From Pogostemon cablin (Eukaryota > Streptophyta > Magnoliopsida > Lamiales > Lamiaceae): DNA of 64,000 bases. A program made the translations under genes and the position numbers. Under the pieces are notes generated by a model. That model saw only the letters and a program-made list of their open reading frames with translations. It was not told the origin of the DNA and ran no database searches. Position 1 is the first letter of the stretch; every line of letters begins with the position of its first letter. Where the stretch lies: positions 6,966,501 through 7,030,500 of the forward strand of contig CM042993.1 in assembly GCA_023678885.1 (NCBI GenBank). Reading direction: 5' to 3'. This document shows positions 32,575-44,207 of the stretch, piece by piece.

Positions 32575-32950
32575 CTCATTCCGTCCCAACGAAACTTTCA
32601 CACCTCCTTTGTAAATTACAAAGGAAGTGTGAAAGTATTGGTTGAGTGTCAACCAAAGTCCCACATTGGTTAAACATGAGAAAGAATGTGGGTTTATAAG
32701 TGATGGATAGACTCTCCATATCATGAGGCCTTTTGGGCGTGAGCCCAGAGTGGTAAAACCGTGCGGGTCAGTGGGCGGCCCAAATCGGATAATATCATGC
32801 TAGTGGATTGAGTAGGTCTGACTATACTAGGGGCCCGACTCCCTGGGCCGATAAACCCAACAAAGCTATTAGACATGGGGAAAAACCCAACAAAGCTGTT
32901 AGACATGGGCCGGATAAACCCAACAGAAAGCTTTATTGAGACAGAGAGAG
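32575..32950. mobile_element. Stowaway-like MITE carrying a nested TRIM-like LTR
   Basis: The left end ACTCATTCCGTCCCAACGAA (from 32573) and the right end TTATTGAGACAGAGAGAG pair imperfectly; TA at 32573-32574 and 32951-32952. The centre is occupied by the LTR-like insert at 32647-32862. Confidence 0.5.
32647..32862 (+). repeat. TRIM-like solo LTR
   Basis: Starts TGTCAACCAAAGTCCCACAT and ends ATAAACCCAACA, with GTGGGTTTATAAGTGATGG (TATA-like) and TTTTGGGCGTGAGCCCAGAG inside. This composition matches small non-coding LTRs of plant TRIM elements. A short repeat (AAACCCAACAAAGCT..TTAGACATGGG) follows at 32854-32925. No target duplication found. Confidence 0.4.
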
Positions 32951-33337
32951 TATTATGTTTCAAATTTTACTCAACAAAAATATAAAAATCACAACATATC
33001 AGAATTTTAAGAGTAGAAAATTTTCATTCAGGGAGAGTTTACTAGTTCATCTATTAAAAAAGTAATTTTTCATGTGTTATGAGTAATCGGTAAATAAAGT
33101 GCAAGAATCCACATCGGCTTGACTATACTAGGGGCCGAATAAACCCAGCAGAAAGCTTTATCGAGACAGAGAGAGTATTATGTTTCAAATTTTACTCAAC
33201 AAAAATATAAAAATAACAACATATCAGAATTTTAAGAGTAGAAATTTTTCATTTAGGGAGAGTTTACTAGTTCATCTATTAAAAAAGTAATTTTTCATGT
33301 GTTATGAGTAATCGGTAAATAAAGTGCAAGAATTTGA
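32816..33337. repeat. tandem duplication across a transposon end
   Basis: GACTATACTAGGGGCC, then AACCCA(A/G)CAGAAAGCTTTAT, CAAATTTTACTCAACAAAAA and ATGAGTAATCGGTAAATAAA occur in the same order at 32816-33112 and 33117-33337. The downstream copies are 225 bp apart. The first copy has the extra small repeats of the LTR tail. Confidence 0.75.
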
Positions 33338-33463
33338 TTAGCTAAGTATTTTTTTATTAAGGAAAATAATAGTTCATCTCTCTAAAAATAATAATCTATA
33401 AATTAGAATGCATGAATGAATCAATTCGATTCACGCAAGTATTTGTGTTTTTAATATAGTATA

Positions 33464-33694
33464 CTCCCTCCATCCACTTTAAAGTATCATTTTTTTCTTT
33501 TCTTTTATTTTTTTATTTTGGGCGTCCTTTTCAAATATCTCATTTCCTTTTTAGATACTATATAAAACTCAAACACACCCATTAATACAATTAAATTATA
33601 AGTCACACAAATACTAATATAACTACTCAGAGTAATACTCTTTAATTCACGTGAAAAAAAAGCAAAAGAGACTCTTTTAACCGATCAGAGGAAG
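33464..33694. mobile_element. Stowaway-like MITE with TA duplication
   Basis: Left CTCCCTCCATCCACTTTAAA, right TTTTAACCGATCAGAGGAAG, TA at both sides; 231 bp. Confidence 0.7.
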
Positions 33695-34918
33695 TATATA
33701 ACAGTGATTACCATTTGTGTGTGTGTGTGGTGTATAGAGTATCTACAAAGTCGTACCGCGTAGAGTAGTTTTCAATTAGGTCAAACTACGTAGCAATACT
33801 GATAATTTAAACATGATACTAATATTCTTTGTGATGAAATTAATACATAATTAAATTTTCATACTAGCTAGACTTAGGGTATCAATTTGTACAAAATACA
33901 CAGCTCAGCTGGGATGTGAAAAGGTCAAATCCACCAACGAGGGCTACCTTGATTTTAAAATAAACATATAAAATTGGATTTATTAATTTCAAGGGTTGAA
34001 TCGATATTTTAACTTCTTCGTCTCAAAGTTGAAATGAAAGAAAATTCTCCAATTTGTGATAACATGATCTTTAAAAGACACCCTATACATTTTCTCATGT
34101 TATATTTTATTTTGACGTTACAAATTAATATTTCACTTGTGCATAAGTGGGGAAAAAAAAGGTGACATTTCAATTTACTCTTTTAAATTTAACAGTTTTT
34201 TTAGTGCCTCATTTTTAGTTATAAATGTTTAAATATTTAAAATAATAAAAATATTACTCACTTGATTTGTGACTCGTTTTGAAAGCTTCAATCGAATTAT
34301 AAAAATATGTACAATTAAATCATGAATACATACAACTAAATTTATTTTAATTGATGAGTCAACAATAGAGGCTAATTTTGTAATTGGGCTTTTTAATAAT
34401 TATCTTTAAAAATGGCATAAAAAAGAAAGTTATTAAAAAAAAATAGGGTATTAATGTTACCCATTACCCCATTTTAAATTTGTTTCTAAAGATTTATACT
34501 TTCTCTTTGATACGTATTTAAATTTTATATAATTCTTATGTTTCCTTCGTCTAATTTATGTCAAAGTGCAACTTAATAATAACCAACACAAACTCCTTTA
34601 GGTCTCTTTTTGTTAATTAATGATATGATAAGAGTTTCTACTAATTTGTTTAAAAATGAATCTGCTTCATACATCAAAAAATAAAAAAAATTCATTTCGA
34701 AACGTTGCAAGATCTTGAGGCTGAGATCACATTTTTGAGATCACAGCTGTTTGTTTGATTAATTAATAATTAAATATCAAGAAATTAAGGAACAACTCCA
34801 AGCATGCATGCTTTTATTTCACTACTCAGAAGTTGCGCTTTACTTTCAAACAAACACATATTTAATTCTTGGATTAGTTATTAATTAGCTTCAGCTTGTT
34901 GTGGACAGCCATGGATGA
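33695..34918. other. spacer downstream of the bHLH gene
   Basis: AT-rich with a (GT)n tract near 33715-33729. The last ~100 bp are probably the bHLH 3' untranslated region. No other gene seen. Confidence 0.6.
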
Positions 34919-36185
34919 TCATTTCGAGCTCGAGTTTCGATCTCTCTGAGATGCAAGAATGGCATCAATTGCTTCTCTCACTTGACAAAGATCTGGAGCT
35001 TTTCCACCTTGTGCTGGCCAAAACTCATCTGTTGCCAACACCTACACCCACAATTATTTTTAATCGTTAATTACCATCTATAATTATAATTAATCCTTTT
35101 TTCATTAACTGATTAGGTATTTTGAACATGCCTTCACTTGCAGCTGAAGAAATTTGACGTAGCTTATTGCCTTTTCTAGCATTGTTACTAGATCAACCTG
35201 CAAAATAAATCCCAAAATTAATATATTTGAATTTAAAAAAAAGTATATATATATATATAGTTAATTAATTAATTAATTGACCTTGGAGCCATTTGGAACA
35301 AGTTCTTGAAGTATTTTAAGGCGTTCACTGATTCGTTCCCTTCGATTCTGCAAATCAAACATTAATCCCATCATTTGCTTAATTTACATACAATTATTAA
35401 TATATTGTGTACTAATTAATTAAGATTATGATCAAATTATAAATTAATTACTCCTTAATTAATTACCTTAGCTGCAACACTTTGTGGATCCTTGGATGCA
35501 GGTTCCAACTTAGGTTTAGTCTTCTTCGCAACACATTGCTTCTTAACAGCTTGCTCATTCTCTCCCTTCAAACACCAATTAACATCATCTAATTAATCAA
35601 CTAATCACAATTAGCAAATAATTACAATTTAATCGATCCACTAATTAATTTTACCGTTGATGGCCGTTTATTATTGCCGGCCTCCTCCTGATCATTCAGC
35701 CACGGCAGCTGTACTCCGCTGCTCGGCGACCCATACTCGGCGGCGGCGGCCTGGTGGCTGCTGGAAGCTTCCGGCGGGCCGGCCGGCATCGGGCCCTGGA
35801 AGTGCAAATCAGCTTCGGGCCACGCGGGGTACTGATCATCCTCGTACAGACTTCGGGCCACGGCCCGTTTAGATTGGTCGAAATTGAGAAAAGAGCCGTT
35901 GGCATGGAAGAAGTTGCCGAATTCGGGCTTGAAGTTAATGACGGAATTGCCCTCCTCGTAAGTGGCGGGCTGGTAGCCCAGCCCGTTGGAATTGGAGCTG
36001 CTGGGGCTGGAGACGGAGGAGGAATTGCTGAGGGTGAAGTTCTTGGCGGGCTTTTCCGGGCTTTCGGGCTCTTGGTAGACGCCGTAGATGTCCTCAGGGG
36101 GGGAATTGGGGGGGAAATCGCGGTCTTCGTAGAATGCAGAAGCTTGGATGATGGCCACGGCGGAATCCTTGTTTGCTAGTGCCAT
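34919..36185 (-). CDS. bHLH transcription factor, RSL class (root-hair regulator type)
   Basis: Five exons encode 294 residues: 35655-36185, 35467-35565, 35282-35347, 35132-35197 and 34919-35041; every junction is phase 0. Start ATG 36185 (MALANKDSAVAIIQ); the frame extends upstream only through a TTG. Residues 1-177 are low-complexity, Ser/Pro-rich. The basic region and helices run from about 204 to 262: DPQSVAAKNRRERISERLK, ILQELVPNGSKVDLVTMLEK, AISYVKFLQLQVK, followed by the RSL C-terminal motif VLATDEFWPAQGGKAPDL. This is diagnostic for the RHD6-LIKE family, closest in style to class II (RSL2-RSL5), which bind E/G-box DNA in the nucleus and drive root-hair growth downstream of RHD6 and auxin (family knowledge). 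The last intron (35042-35131) has a GC donor, AAG|gcatgt. Confidence 0.93.
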
Positions 36186-36294
36186 TAAGGTTGTAATAAT
36201 ATGACCGGAGTAAGACAAAAGAGTGGAATGATTTAGGAAGTGGAGTAGTTAGATTAGATATGCATGTGTTCTAACTTTTGGGGGCTTCTATCCT

Positions 36295-36303
36295 CTATAT
36301 ATA
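36295..36303 (-). promoter_or_regulatory. candidate TATA box of the bHLH gene
   Basis: Minus strand TATATATAG, about 110 nt before ATG 36185; a start near 36270 would give a leader of about 85 nt. Position and sequence both fit a plant TATA element. Confidence 0.5.
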
Positions 36304-36587
36304 TTAATACTCTCATAACTTTATTTTTTTATTTTAAAATTTGCATGATAGGAAGCTATTTAATTTTTGCTATAAAAACTATATACTTCTAACTACATCT
36401 ATTATCTATGACCAATAAAAAATTCTAGCTAGCCGCTACATTAGAAAAATATGTCCTTAAATTAATATGAAGGTTGAATTCCAAATAAGATTGTTAGTAT
36501 ATCAAATGACAAAAATTTAAAAGATGTCATAATCTAAAATTCTAGTTAAAAAAAAAAAAACGGATTATTATTATTTTTTATATCGGT

Positions 36588-36748
36588 ATATGTTAGTTGT
36601 TAGTATAGTTAGTAGTTACACCAAGCACCCTTACTTCCCCTCCTCCAAGCCTCCTTATATCTCCTCTCCTATTGCGTTCCCAATGGAAATCGAATCTGGG
36701 TCTCTCACTTAAGTGAAGAGCCCAGTAGACAGATGGGCTAGTTAAGAA
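36588..36748 (-). repeat. possible tRNA-derived SINE head
   Basis: The minus strand reads AACTAGCCCATCTGTCTACT, GGGCTCTTCACTTAAGTGAG and AGACCCAGATTCGATTTCC; the last part resembles a pol III B box with flanking tRNA-like arms. The A box and the tail are uncertain. Confidence 0.3.
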
Positions 36749-37462
36749 GTATTATTATTTTATGTGTAGTGAGTAGTTGTATTAGTAGTGGTGAACTATA
36801 TGTGGAGCCTTTTTACTAAAATGGAAAAATAAGGATCTTTGAATGGGACACCCAATATAATAAAATGGGGTTATTTTAGTGGGATGGAATCATGGAGGGA
36901 TAACTATACAAGACCCATCAGAGTACGTGATTAATAGGTGTAAGAAAGTAATGTATGTATGTTATACTCTTTTCATTTGGAAAAAGTTTTTTGTTTGATT
37001 AATGATCCACGGATATTAAAAAAGAAAAAGTGTAATTTTGAAGATATTATAATATTTTACTTATTCAGAAGGTAAATTTTTTTATGAAAAGGTACAGAAG
37101 TTTAAAATCAAAATTGTGACGTACAAATTTACTTTATTTAAAATAATCTTAAAAAATTTAATTTTTTTGAAATAGTCTTATAACTCCTAAATTTTCATAA
37201 AAATAGTTATTTTTATTTAAAAATGTTCAATATTTCTGATTACATAGGATGAGACTGAATCGAGTTTTACAAAGTTATGGAATGAAAATAGTAAAATAAT
37301 ACTCCATTGTTTTGAGACGACTTCAAAACAAAATTGAAATATAATGACAAAAATGGATGTACTAATTATTTAAGACATTTTTTTCGTGTAAAGTAAAAGA
37401 ATACGGGATAGTTTATGTTTTAAATTCTAAGGTAAAATTTTTTTGGATTGAGTAATATATTA

Positions 37463-37651
37463 CTTCCTCTGTCTCAGAGAAGATGATACATTTTTTTTGA
37501 ATACGGAGATTAAGAAGTATAATAATTTAATGTAAAGTGAAGTAAGGTAAAGTGAGAGAAATAATATTTAATGTATAGTGGGGAGTTATATTAAATATGA
37601 TATATGGAGACAAACCAAAAAAAATATGTCAACTTCTATGGTACGAGGGAG
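37463..37651. mobile_element. Stowaway-like MITE with TA duplication
   Basis: Left CTTCCTCTGTCTCAGAGAAG, right CTTCTATGGTACGAGGGAG, TA at 37461-37462 and 37652-37653; 189 bp. Confidence 0.65.
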
Positions 37652-40544
37652 TAATGGATTGTATGGGGCTGGCAGAATTGATATTAGTAAATGAGAGTAA
37701 AAAAGAGTGAGATAAATAATTAGAAAGGGAAATCAGCACAAGGATCGGCGGAGGTGTCGCCATATGCCCACGTCTATTAGATTCCTTACAACCTAAACAT
37801 TACTGTATTACTACTATATTACATCCAATTTTCTTTTTATTTCATTTCATTTTATTTAATAAAAACCTTGGTGTATTACATTAGTACCTAGTGAGATAAT
37901 CCTAATGTATAATAGTGATCAAGTTTTAGAATCTTTCTCTCCTTCCTACCAATTTTCCTACACATAATTAAGAATCCCACCACCACGTGGATTCAACAGT
38001 TTTTATTTATTATTATTATTTTGTTATATTCCATCTACATTGGTCATGAATTTCACACACTTTGATTACTATTCCACCCTAATTGATTGTACCAATAAAT
38101 ATCTCATGTCGGTCACCAAGACAAGATGATAATACATTAATTAAACATATTCACTCTATTCTACCCCATTTTGCCATATATGTATTACTTAATCATTCTT
38201 TCCTACAGCTTTCAAACAAAAAAAAAATCATTCTTTCCTATACTATTAGGAGTAATTAATATGATAAGTTTCATAATAAAGATTTTTATCTGCATGAAAA
38301 ATTTTGCCATATATATAATTACTTAATCATTCTTTCCTACAGCTTTCAAAAAATAAATAAATAATTCTTTCCTACTATTAATTAATATATGATAAGTTTC
38401 ATAATAAAGATTTCTATCTGCATGAAAATATAATACTATATTAATTTATATGTTATTGGCATAACATAACTATTTTATTTTATTGAATCTTGCATTTATA
38501 ACCATAATACTTTCCGTGTCTCATTTTAATATTTACGTATTTTTAATTTTGGTGTTTCATTTTAATATTTATATTTTCTTTTTCGGTAGATGTGACTTAC
38601 ACAAAATAATTAATATATCTTCATGGAACCCACACACTACATTAATAAAACTACTCATTTTATATTAAAATATTATTATATCTTTCAACCTATTATACAT
38701 TAAAATATTATATTTATTAATTTCCGCACAAAAAACAAACGTAAACAATGAGATGAGAAGAAAGGAGTAATTATTTATACAACAATACTTATATGAGATT
38801 GACTCACGTATGATCGTTTTATTTTTTTTTCTTAAAAATGATCACATTTCATTAAAAAAATTATTAAATAATTTATTTGAACGATATTCACTTTTTCTTA
38901 ATATTAATCAAGTACTATTACTTTTCGTTAAAATGTTATATAACATGAGACGTTGTATGCAAATTTTACATGGCACCATGAAAATAGATACATAAAGTTC
39001 ATATTGAAAATTAAAGGACTGCGCTCAATATTAGATATATATTGCAGTGAATTTATTTATCTATTTATTGACTTCTAATTAAATGTAATGATAAGAGTAA
39101 TATTAGTGGCAAACCAAGAAGAACATTAGTTATTTTAGTTAGATTAACTTATTGTTAATTTACAATCTTGAATTGGAGAAGAAAGATAAATCACATTAGA
39201 CGGAAAATGTTAATTAAAAGAGAACTCATAGGTTAAATTAAAAGAGAGATATCGATAAATCACACTAAATAAAGTGTGGGTTAGGATTTTAATTTTGTGA
39301 CATCGATTTGTAACCCAATTAAAATTTTTAGTAGTCAAAATAGAAGGCATGTGGTCAATCTAAATAAATGAGATTAAATATTTGTTAATGGTGAGTTGTG
39401 GTACATCACAACTTAATATTCTAAGACAAAACCATGCAACTTCACTCAATATTTAACAATTAGTCCATTTAATTGCATCAAGTTACGAGGGAGTGGAATG
39501 TTGATAATCGATCAACGGTCACACCATGGATTAAATAGAACATTAATCCACTTGTTATAAATTTTCTTATTATAAAGGCTAAGAAATTAGTGTATTTTCC
39601 TTTACGAGTTAAATGTTGCATGGATGTAAATCTAATTAATAATTGAACGGAATCCATCTTTCAGTCCCTTCATGTTCGATCTCCTGCAATACAATATTTT
39701 GACACCACTAATTCTCAATAGCCTATTTCATTTTTCTATTCCATCAGTGTTTAATTTACTATAATATGCTACTTGTCACAATCATCATTCCCTAAAATTA
39801 CTTTGAATCTGCAAGGGTTTTAATAATCATTTATTAGAGTATAGTAATTTTTATAGAAAAATGCATTATAAAATATAAAATCATGAAATACATAGTGGAA
39901 TAAGAGATTCAGATAGTAATTCTCATTTTATAGTATATATATTTGAACATTAATTCTTGCTGGGGATACTTTTTTGTGAAACGGGTCAAATCTTCCGCCA
40001 TATGTACGTTAACATTTACGTTTGTTTTTTTACAACTATTTATAATGAAATTTTTTATTTAGGATAAGATTTTAATTCTAGATTTATTTAAATTTCATTA
40101 AAAAAATAATAAATAAATTGTGTTGTTTAAAAAAGTATATGTGATCACTAGTTGCAATTTCAACTTGTCACATGTGTATTAATTTATTAAGATTTCATAT
40201 TGAAAAGAATATGAGGTAAAAGCTCCTGCGATCCCGTGACACACCGTGCTTTCATAGGAATACAATTATTCCCTTCATACTCTACTTAAACTTATGTATT
40301 GGTAGGGGTTTAAATTGCAAAGGGGCATGGTGTCCCAAACACAAGAGCCTTACTCTTAATATGATTAGACGCAATGATTACTTCCTCCAATATTCCAAAA
40401 CAATTTCACTTTTATTATTTCATGTTGTATTAGATTTTTTTTAATTAATTTTATTGAGTTTTTTATTTTTTTAATTTGATCTTTAGGTAATAAATAAAAT
40501 AATAAATTGAATATAAATAAGATATAAAACTACTGAAGCAAAAT

Positions 40545-40928
40545 GAGTGAGGCTTGCGTGCACCCGGGCGCACGGAACACATTCCGTGCGCCTTTAGAAA
40601 TTTTGTATTATGGGTAAGGGTACATTAATTTGGTCTAAAGGGTATACACTTTAATTACTAAAAGGTACACAATTTTGTTCTAAAGGGTATACACTTTTCA
40701 TTAATATTTTTTTTTCTTTAGAAAATAAAGGGTACACATTTTTATACTAAAGTGTATACAATTTAACACAAAATTCTAAAGGCGCACGGAGTGTTGTTCG
40801 TGCGCCCAAATTTTTCTTTAGAAAATAAAGGGTACACATCTGTATACTAAAAGGTATACAATTTAGCACAAATTTCTAAAGGCGCACGGAAAGTGTTCCG
40901 TGCGCCCGGGTGCACAGGAGCTTTTGCC
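40545..40928. mobile_element. MULE-like MITE (GTGCGCC family), copy 2
   Basis: The termini GAGTGAGGCTTGCGTGCACC and GGTGCACAGGAGCTTTTGCC are inverted over more than 35 bp and include CCGGGCGCACGGAACAC. A perfect 9-bp duplication AAGCAAAAT flanks it (40536-40544, 40929-40937), as expected for Mutator-like elements. Inside, GGTATACA units and the palindrome GGAACACATTCC repeat. Confidence 0.8.
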
Positions 40929-40972
40929 AAGCAAAATTATATCATGCAATAGAAAATTTGCCTGGAAATAAC

Positions 40973-41056
<84 letters not shown>
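40973..41056. repeat. (AAT)n microsatellite
   Basis: About 28 AAT units just left of the Helitron. A second, shorter AAT array is at 31932-31999. Confidence 0.95.
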
Positions 41057-41057
<1 letters not shown>

Positions 41058-41174
41058 TATAATTTTTAGTAGGCGAGACAAAACTTGCTTAAGTTTATCA
41101 TGGAATTTTATAATTTTATATAAATGTTTAGCAAGTAGTACTGCAAGATGAAATGTGTTCAATATATCTATCTA

Positions 41175-43500
41175 TCTATACATATATAAAAGCAAAATGA
41201 TTTTGCTAAAATTGGACTCAATTTTTCTCCATTTTTCTAATTTTACCTATTTTGGAAACCTTTTAATTTAATCATAATCCTTCATTATTTAATAATTCAT
41301 CTTCACCATTAACCATCCCTTGACATTTTTATTCAACAAATTTTAAATACCTCCTTTTCTAATTTATTTATATATTTTGATTCAACAAATTTTAAGTAGC
41401 TCCTTTTCTAATTTATTTATATTTTTTGATTGTCATTTAAATTTATTTATATTTTTAATTGTCATTTAAAAACCCTAATCCTTTATTATTTAAGAATTCA
41501 TCTTCACCATTAACCATCCCTTGACATTTTTATTCAACAAATTTTAAGTACCTCCTTTTCTAATTTATTTATATATTTTTGTTCAACAAATTTTTCATCT
41601 TTACCATTAACCATCCCTTGACATTTTTATTCAACAAATTTTAAGTACCTCATTTTCTAATTTATTTATATATTTTTATTCAACAAATTTTAAGTAGCTC
41701 CTTTTCTAATTTATTTATATTTTTTTAATTGTCATTTAAATTTATTTATATTTTTTATTGTCATTTAAAAATCCTAATCCTTTATTATTTAAGAATTCAT
41801 CTTCACCATTAACCATCCCTTGACATTTTTATTCAATAAATTTTAAGTACCTCATTTTCTAATTTATTTATATATTTTTATTCAACAAATTTTAAGTAGC
41901 TCATTTTCTAATTTATTTATATTTTTTAATTATCATTTAAATTTATTTATATTTTTAATTGTCATTTAAAAATTTAAATACCTCCTTTAGGGTTTAAAAC
42001 CAAATCTCAGTCTGGTTTAGGGTTTAGAGTTTAGGATTTTAGGGTTTAGGGTTTTAAGAATTCATTTTCACCATTAACCATCCCTTGACATTTTTATTCA
42101 ACAAATTTTAAGTACCTCCTTTTTTTAAACAAATCATAAACACCCGAAAAAAAATTAAAAAATAAATATAAGCAAAATGATTTTGCTAAATTGGACTCAA
42201 TTTTTTTCCTCTTTTCTAATTTTACCTCTTTTGGAAACATTTTAATTTAATCATAATCCTTTATTATTTAAGAATTCATCTTCACCATTAACCATCCCTT
42301 GACATTTTTATCATAATTCTAATTTTATATATCTATACATATATAAAAGCAAAATGATTTTGCTAAAATTGGACTCAATTTTTCCCCCCTTTTCTAATTT
42401 TACCTATTTTGGAAACCTTTTAATTTAATCCTAATCCTTCATTATTTAAGAATTCATCTTCACCATTAACCATCCCTTGACATTTTTATTCAACAAATTT
42501 TAAATACCTCCTTTTCTAATTTATTTATATATTTTGATTCAACAAATTTTAAGTAGCTCCTTTTCTAATTTATTTATATTTTTTGATTGTCATTTAAATT
42601 TATTTATATTTTTAATTGTCATTTAAAAATCCTAATCCTTTATTATTTAAGAATTCATCTTCACCATTAATCATCCCTTGACATTTTTATTCAACAAATT
42701 TTAAGTACCTCCTTTTCTAATTTATTTATATATTTTTGTTCAACAAATTTTTCATCTTCACCATTAACCATCCCTTGACATTTTTATTCAACAAATTTTA
42801 AGTACCTCATTTTCTAATTTATTTATATATTTTTATTCAACAAATTTTAAGTAGCTCCTTTTCTAATTTATTTATATTTTTTATTGTCATTTAAAAATCC
42901 TAATCCTTTATTATTTAAGAATTCATCTTCACCATTAACCATCCCTTGACATTTTTATTCAATAAATTTTAAGTACCTCATTTTCTAATTTATTTATATA
43001 TTTTTATTCAACAAATTTTAAGTAGCTCATTTTCTAATTTATTTATATTTTTTAATTATCATTTAAATTTATTTATATTTTTAATTGTCATTTAAAAATT
43101 TAAATACCTCCTTTAGGGTTTAAAACCAAATCTCAGACTGGTTTAGGGTTTAGAGTTTAGGATTTTAGGGTTTAGGGTTTTAAGAATTCATTTTCACCAT
43201 TAACCATCCCTTGACATTTTTATTCAACAAATTTTAAGTACCTCCTTTTTTTAAACAAATCATAAACACCCGAAAAAAAATTAAAAAATAAATATAAGCA
43301 AAATGATTTTGCTAAATTGGACTCAATTTTTTTCCTCTTTTCTAATTTTACCTCTTTTGGAAACATTTTAATTTAATCATAATCCTTTATTATTTAAGAA
43401 TTCATCTTCACCATTAACCATCCATTGACATTTTTATTCAACAAATTTTAAGTACATCCTTTTCTAATTTATTTATATATTTTTATTCAACAAATTTTAA
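41175..43500. repeat. two ~1.15-kb tandem copies of the Helitron 5' part
   Basis: Copy 1 (41175-42331) and copy 2 (42332 to about 43500) share order and sequence at very high identity; copy 2 lacks one short block. Both are built of smaller ~80-110-bp repeats such as TTCACCATTAACCATCCCTT, GACATTTTTATTCAACAAAT and TTTTAAGTACCTCC. A truncated third 5' end (AAGCAAAATGATTTTGC) closes each copy (42168, 43297). Confidence 0.85.
41982..42053. repeat. telomere-like TTTAGGG cluster inside Helitron, copy 1
   Basis: Degenerate plant telomere units: CTTTAGGGTTTAAAACC, GGTTTAGGGTTTAGAGTTTA, TTTTAGGGTTTAGGGTTTTA. Repeated at 43112-43183 in copy 2. Confidence 0.8.
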
Positions 43501-43589
43501 TACTTCTTTTTCAGAATTGGTAATGACTGAAAATAAAATTGGCCCCTTCTAAAGACAGAAGTCAGTAGATTCAAGAATTTCTCTAGCAC

Positions 43590-44207
43590 TTGCTCCCGAC
43601 AGTTGGTCCTTACGACAGCACGTCGCGAACAGAATCCAAGACTTATCTTAGTTCAGACTCAACATCAAAATCTGACTCCAACATTGATATATTGGCTGAT
43701 GTCCACACGCCAGAATTCTTCAATTCAATTAAATGTTCTGGAATACCTAACCATGAACTCATTTTGAAGATTGGAACACCATTAATGCTTCTAAGAAATT
43801 TAGATCATGCCAGGGGATTGTGTAACGGGACAAGGCTGGTGATTACAAAACTAGGAGACAGAGTTTTGCAGGCTAAAGTCCTAACAGGTAACAGTGCAGG
43901 TCAACGTGTTCTAATTCCAAGATTAACATTGACACCTTCAGACTCTAGAATTTCTTTTAGGTTCCAAATGAAACAATTTCCAATAATAGTCTCTTACGCA
44001 ATGACAATAAATAAAAGTCAGGGACAATCATTGAACCACGTTGGCATCTACCTAAAGAGATCAGATTTTGGTCACGATCAGTTGTACGTTGCGGTATCTA
44101 GAGTTACAAATCGTAAAGGTTTGAAAATCATGCTTTGTGATAAGAAAGACGTTGACAGCAGTACATGTAAGAATGTTGTTTTTAGAGAAGTTTTTAGAAA
44201 TTTATGA
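43590..44207 (+). pseudogene. Helitron Pif1-like helicase, C-terminal remnant
   Basis: About 205 open codons. From roughly residue 30 it matches the end of plant Helitron helicases: NIDILADVHTPEFFNSIKCS, GTPLMLLRNLDHARGLCNGT, RLVITKLGDRVLQAKVL, VSYAMTINKSQGQSLNHVGI (helicase motif V-like region) and DQLYVAVSRVTNRKGLKI (motif VI). The Walker A/B motifs and the Rep nuclease needed for rolling-circle transposition are absent, replaced upstream by the AT-rich repeats. The natural start is unknown; the first Met is arbitrary. It ends at TGA 44205-44207, about 280 bp before the Helitron terminus, in the usual position. It cannot work alone; the element would depend on proteins from elsewhere. Confidence 0.85.

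Larger units (their letters stand above)
36186..40544. other. bHLH promoter region and AT-rich spacer
   Basis: The bHLH upstream region begins here. Further right are MITE pieces: a TTATTTTATGTGTAGTGAG block near 36750-36870 shared with 59863-60010, a MITE at 37463-37651, a CATTTTAATATTTACG repeat with inverted partner at 38510-38770, and a short inverted pair at 40211-40357 (GGTAAAAGCTCCTG / GAGCCTTACTC). No second gene seen. Confidence 0.55.

Noticed and set aside
35754..36179. 141-codon frame on the plus strand
   Set aside because: Antisense shadow of the GC-rich first exon of the bHLH gene.
36660..36745. Functional tRNA gene
   Set aside because: The B-box-like sequence is imperfect and no cloverleaf could be drawn; better treated as a SINE candidate.
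40863..41162. Open frame with a long Tyr run on the minus strand
   Set aside because: It is the second (AAT)n microsatellite plus MITE sequence.
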